Positions 3,807 through 5,900 of a stretch of 5,900 nucleotides of DNA are shown here, piece after piece (within the stretch, counting starts at the first letter, position 1; the number at the start of each line of letters is the position of its first letter). The translations under genes and the position numbers were made by a program. The notes under the pieces are model-generated. The model was not told where the DNA came from. It searched no databases and saw nothing but the letters and a program-made list of their open reading frames with translations. Source of the stretch: Spirochaetaceae bacterium (lineage in GTDB: Bacteria > Spirochaetota > Spirochaetia > Treponematales > Treponemataceae); assembly GCA_017382775.1 (NCBI GenBank), contig JAFNZQ010000308.1:1-5900 (forward strand), given 5' to 3'.

Positions 3807-5900
3807 ATGTCAGACTTTAGTATACCCGGTGTCAACGACAAGTACAAAACTAACGAACTCGTCAATAGCTTGATGGAGGTTGAGCGGATTCCGCTTAAAC
3901 GAGAGCAGGAAAAGATTGACGGGTTCAAGTTTGAACAAGAAAGTTGGCGCCGGGTTAATCAATACATGTCAATGTTGCGGGATAGTTCCCGTTCTCTTTT
4001 TTCTTTCGATAATGTTTTTAACAATAGGGCTATTATCTCAGATGATGACGGTGTTCTCACTGCCACGGCGAATCGCAATGCGGCTGTGGGAAAACACAGT
4101 TTTACGGTTATACAAATTGCCCGGTCCGATCGCTTTTTGTCCGATAAAATTCCCAAAGACTTCAAGGTGGATGCGGGAAATTATGTTTTTAAGGTTGGGG
4201 AAAAAAGCGTAAAGCTTAATTGGAAAGGCGGCACTATCGATGATTTTATTGCTTCGGTTAATCGTCGTGATGCTAAAGTTATTCGTCTTTCCTTGGTTGG
4301 TGCAAAGGAAGGTGAAAAAAATCTTCTTGTGGAAAGCCAGATTACCGGTGAAAAAAATAAACTTGTTTTCGAAGAAGTTGCGAAGACTTTCGCTGAAAAT
4401 ATAAAATTGGTTACGAATCCCGATGAGGTGAAAAAAACGGCCTTCGGGAAAACTTTTGCAGAATTGCAGCCTGTTGCAGGCTATGAAACCGACGAAGTTA
4501 CTTTACGTCGGGATGAAATTTTAATCGGTGGCGGAAATGCGGTGTTTATTTCTGCCGAAAAATTTTCCGGCCAAAAAGGGCGTTTCGGAATGACCGTCTT
4601 TTCCTCCGTTCCGGGAGATTCGGCGGAAGTGACTAATCCCAACGGAGACGAAATCGTTTCTTCGGAAGAAGGCCTTTCTGTCGAGGTTCAGGATGCAGAG
4701 ATTTTAACTTTGGCGAAAAAAATAAAAAACGCACCTCCGGAGGTGTTTTTGCCCGGTTCGGAAACTTCCTTTAATAATGAAGAAGTGGAAGGTACGGTTT
4801 TTGCTCGATTAAAAGACGGTAGCGAGATAGCCCTCATGGGATTTGACAGCGCAAATGGGCAGGAATTTTTTGTTAATTCCGATGATTATGGCGATATTGC
4901 AGGATTTGTTGTTCGGGGAGAAGAGGGAAAAACTTTGTCTGTGCGGGAAATTGCTTTCGAGGAGGCTCCCGCAACCACGGCTTTGCCCATAAATCCCGTT
5001 TCCGAGGCTGCCGATGCCATTGTGGAATATGAGGGAATTCAGCTTCAGCGATCGGAAAATCTTATTGACGACATTGTCCCGAATCTTACTTTAACCTTGA
5101 ATGCTCCATCGGAGAAAAGCGTGGGCTTGGAGGTTAGTGTGGACATTGAGCCTGCCAAGGATGCAATTTTCGAATTTGTGGGAAGTTACAATCAACTTTT
5201 GGCGGAAATGAATATTTTAACACAACGTCGTCCCGAAATTATTGCTGAAATACAGTATTTTTCCGATGAGGAAAAGGATGAGGCGGAGAAGCGATTGGGC
5301 TTGTTCTCCTCGGAATTTACCTTAACCAGTAGCAAAAATACTTTGCAGAGAATTATGTCTTCTCCCTATGCCACTGATTTGAATAAAACCTATACCATGC
5401 TGGCACAAATGGGTATTTCTTCCAAAACGGATACGGGTTCGGCTATGAATACATCTCAGTTACGCGGTTATTTGGAAATTGACGAAAAGAAACTGGATAA
5501 GGCCTTGTCGGAAAGTATGGAAGAAGTACAAAACATTTTCGGATTCGATACCAATGGCGATAGAGCCGTTGACAATGGAATTGCCTTCCTTGTGGATCAA
5601 AATATGCAAACATTTTTGAATTACGGCGGAATTTTATCCGGTAAAACCGAATCTTTGAATTCCAAAATTCGCGATACGGAAACTTCCATTGCACGAATGG
5701 AGCAGCAGTTGCAAATGAAAGAAGACGAGCTGCGACGAAAATACGGACAAATGAGTAGCAGCAAGCCGTTGAAAAAAGCACCTGCCAAAGTATGCAGAAG
5801 TTTCTTGTCCATTTCGTTGTTGTACAGGTTTTCTATTGCAGTTCCTACATCTTTATTTTCTTCTACCGCTTTTTTAATTGCCTTATTTACGGCTTCATTC
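3807..5900 (+). CDS. fliD: Flagellar filament cap / hook-associated protein 2 (FliD), 3' end replaced or cut
   Basis: FliD caps the growing filament and folds incoming flagellin. From ATG 3807 the frame is open for 698 codons to the window edge. The N-terminus MSDFSIPGVNDKYKTNELVNSLMEVERIPLKR and the segment to about 105 form the FliD_N region, with a coiled-coil-prone helix and SWRRVNQYMSMLRDSSRSLF. The middle (about 110-395) is a variable, Glu/Asp-rich outer domain. FliD_C begins at about 402 (ADAIVEYEGIQLQRSENLIDD) and includes TLTLNAP, SPYATDL, FDTNGD (580-585) and a terminal amphipathic helix ending in RRKYGQM (643-649). I trust homology only to 5753; residues 650-698 do not look like FliD. 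The ribosome binding site is weak (GGAAAG, 3796-3801), 24 nt after the flaG stop, which suggests low translation or coupling to flaG. The start is supported by the spirochaete-type N-terminus. Confidence 0.9.
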   Translation, partial: MSDFSIPGVNDKYKTNELVNSLMEVERIPLKREQEKIDGFKFEQESWRRVNQYMSMLRDSSRSLFSFDNVFNNRAIISDDDGVLTATANRNAAVGKHSFTVIQIARSDRFLSDKIPKDFKVDAGNYVFKVGEKSVKLNWKGGTIDDFIASVNRRDAKVIRLSLVGAKEGEKNLLVESQITGEKNKLVFEEVAKTFAENIKLVTNPDEVKKTAFGKTFAELQPVAGYETDEVTLRRDEILIGGGNAVFISAEKFSGQKGRFGMTVFSSVPGDSAEVTNPNGDEIVSSEEGLSVEVQDAEILTLAKKIKNAPPEVFLPGSETSFNNEEVEGTVFARLKDGSEIALMGFDSANGQEFFVNSDDYGDIAGFVVRGEEGKTLSVREIAFEEAPATTALPINPVSEAADAIVEYEGIQLQRSENLIDDIVPNLTLTLNAPSEKSVGLEVSVDIEPAKDAIFEFVGSYNQLLAEMNILTQRRPEIIAEIQYFSDEEKDEAEKRLGLFSSEFTLTSSKNTLQRIMSSPYATDLNKTYTMLAQMGISSKTDTGSAMNTSQLRGYLEIDEKKLDKALSESMEEVQNIFGFDTNGDRAVDNGIAFLVDQNMQTFLNYGGILSGKTESLNSKIRDTETSIARMEQQLQMKEDELRRKYGQMSSSKPLKKAPAKVCRSFLSISLLYRFSIAVPTSLFSSTAFLIALFTASF
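4731..4750 (+). repeat. Perfect palindrome followed by T5 inside fliD
   Basis: CACCTCCGGAGGTG (4732-4745) is a 14-nt perfect palindrome followed by T5 (4746-4750) and preceded by an A-rich stretch. In RNA it could form a 5-bp stem (CACCT/AGGTG) with a CCGG loop plus a U tract, a minimal terminator shape. It also contains GGAGG (4739-4743). It codes for APPEVF in the variable FliD middle domain and may be coincidental codon choice. Confidence 0.35.
5754..5900. other. Segment past an apparent breakpoint: FliD similarity lost, strand of coding character switches
   Basis: Up to 5753 the + frame ends a normal FliD helix in KYGQM. From 5754 the + frame gives SSSKPLKKAPAK and then a Ser/Leu/Phe-rich hydrophobic run, where FliD proteins normally have about 20 or more further polar helical residues and a stop. 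The absence of any stop over 49 codons, with this composition, is what the antisense of a Lys/Glu/Asn-rich gene looks like. The join probably lies in 5754-5766. Explanations are an inversion, an insertion, or an artefactual chimera in the assembly; the window alone cannot separate them. Confidence 0.55.
5756..5899 (-). CDS. Possible partial coding sequence of unknown protein, entering from the right edge
   Basis: The minus strand is open from the window edge. It reads NEAVNKAIKKAVEENKDVG, then TAIENLYNNEMDKKLLHTLAGAFFNGL before running into antisense fliD, where the frame stops at 5621. The charged, Ala/Lys/Glu/Asn-rich, helix-like composition is far more protein-like than the + strand reading of the same DNA. 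A Met at 5812 has no ribosome binding site, so any real gene would start beyond the window. Leucine codons include CTG, less favoured in the neighbouring genes. I do not recognise the family. Both ends are missing. Confidence 0.35.

Noticed and set aside
4739..4751. Internal start in fliD (GGAGG before TTG at 4749)
   Set aside because: It would begin inside the variable domain with a rare start codon and no known counterpart of a short FliD form.
5443..5781. 112-codon minus-strand ORF across the fliD 3' region
   Set aside because: Most of it is antisense to well-supported FliD, and its product is Phe/Cys/Arg-rich. The protein-like minus-strand reading past 5756 is in a different frame, sharing the one that stops at 5621.

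Overview
The window looks like spirochaete DNA. The decisive gene is a flagellin at 2491-3390 that starts [10 protein letters not shown], carries the GANMDQR motif and ends in SQNVLGLLR. That combination is typical of the FlaB core flagellins of periplasmic flagella in Treponema, Spirochaeta and Borrelia. The flagellin, FlaG and FliD order, the spirochaete-type FliD N-terminus (MSDFSIPGVN) and a BmpA/PnrA-type nucleoside ABC transporter fit the same group. The DNA is moderately AT-rich by eye. I cannot name a genus.

Left part (1-2113): the 3' end of an ABC transporter operon on the + strand. It holds the last 24 codons of the ATPase, then two permeases of the BPD_transp_2 family. The ATPase and first permease overlap by 4 bp (ATGA), and the two permeases overlap by 8 bp. 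Each permease has a strong Shine-Dalgarno site inside the gene before it. By family this is a purine nucleoside or related solute importer (PnrC/D/E, NupA/B/C type). The lipoprotein receptor and most of the ATPase lie outside the window.

Middle (2114-2490): 377 bases without a long gene but dense in regulatory signals. They are a sigma-28 (FliA) type promoter, a 5-codon ORF behind a strong Shine-Dalgarno site, an A/T-tract region, a near-consensus sigma-70 promoter (TTGACA, 17 bp, TACAAT), a long hairpin at the predicted 5' end of the flagellin mRNA, and a small GGA-loop hairpin followed by a GGA-containing Shine-Dalgarno site. The last pair resembles dual CsrA sites on flagellin leaders.

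Right part (2491-5900): flaB, then a 9-bp hairpin with a short T run (probably a partial terminator), then flaG and fliD. This makes a filament module: subunit, a FlaG-family protein and filament cap. The hairpin and the weak fliD ribosome binding site would give much flagellin and little cap protein from a shared transcript.

Right edge (about 5754-5900): recognisable FliD sequence stops after the C-terminal motif KYGQM. The + frame stays open but becomes Ser/Leu-rich and hydrophobic, unlike a FliD tail. The opposite strand reads as a plausible Lys/Glu/Asn-rich helical protein. I infer a breakpoint, either a real rearrangement or insertion, or an assembly or amplification chimera. This is the most notable anomaly in the window.
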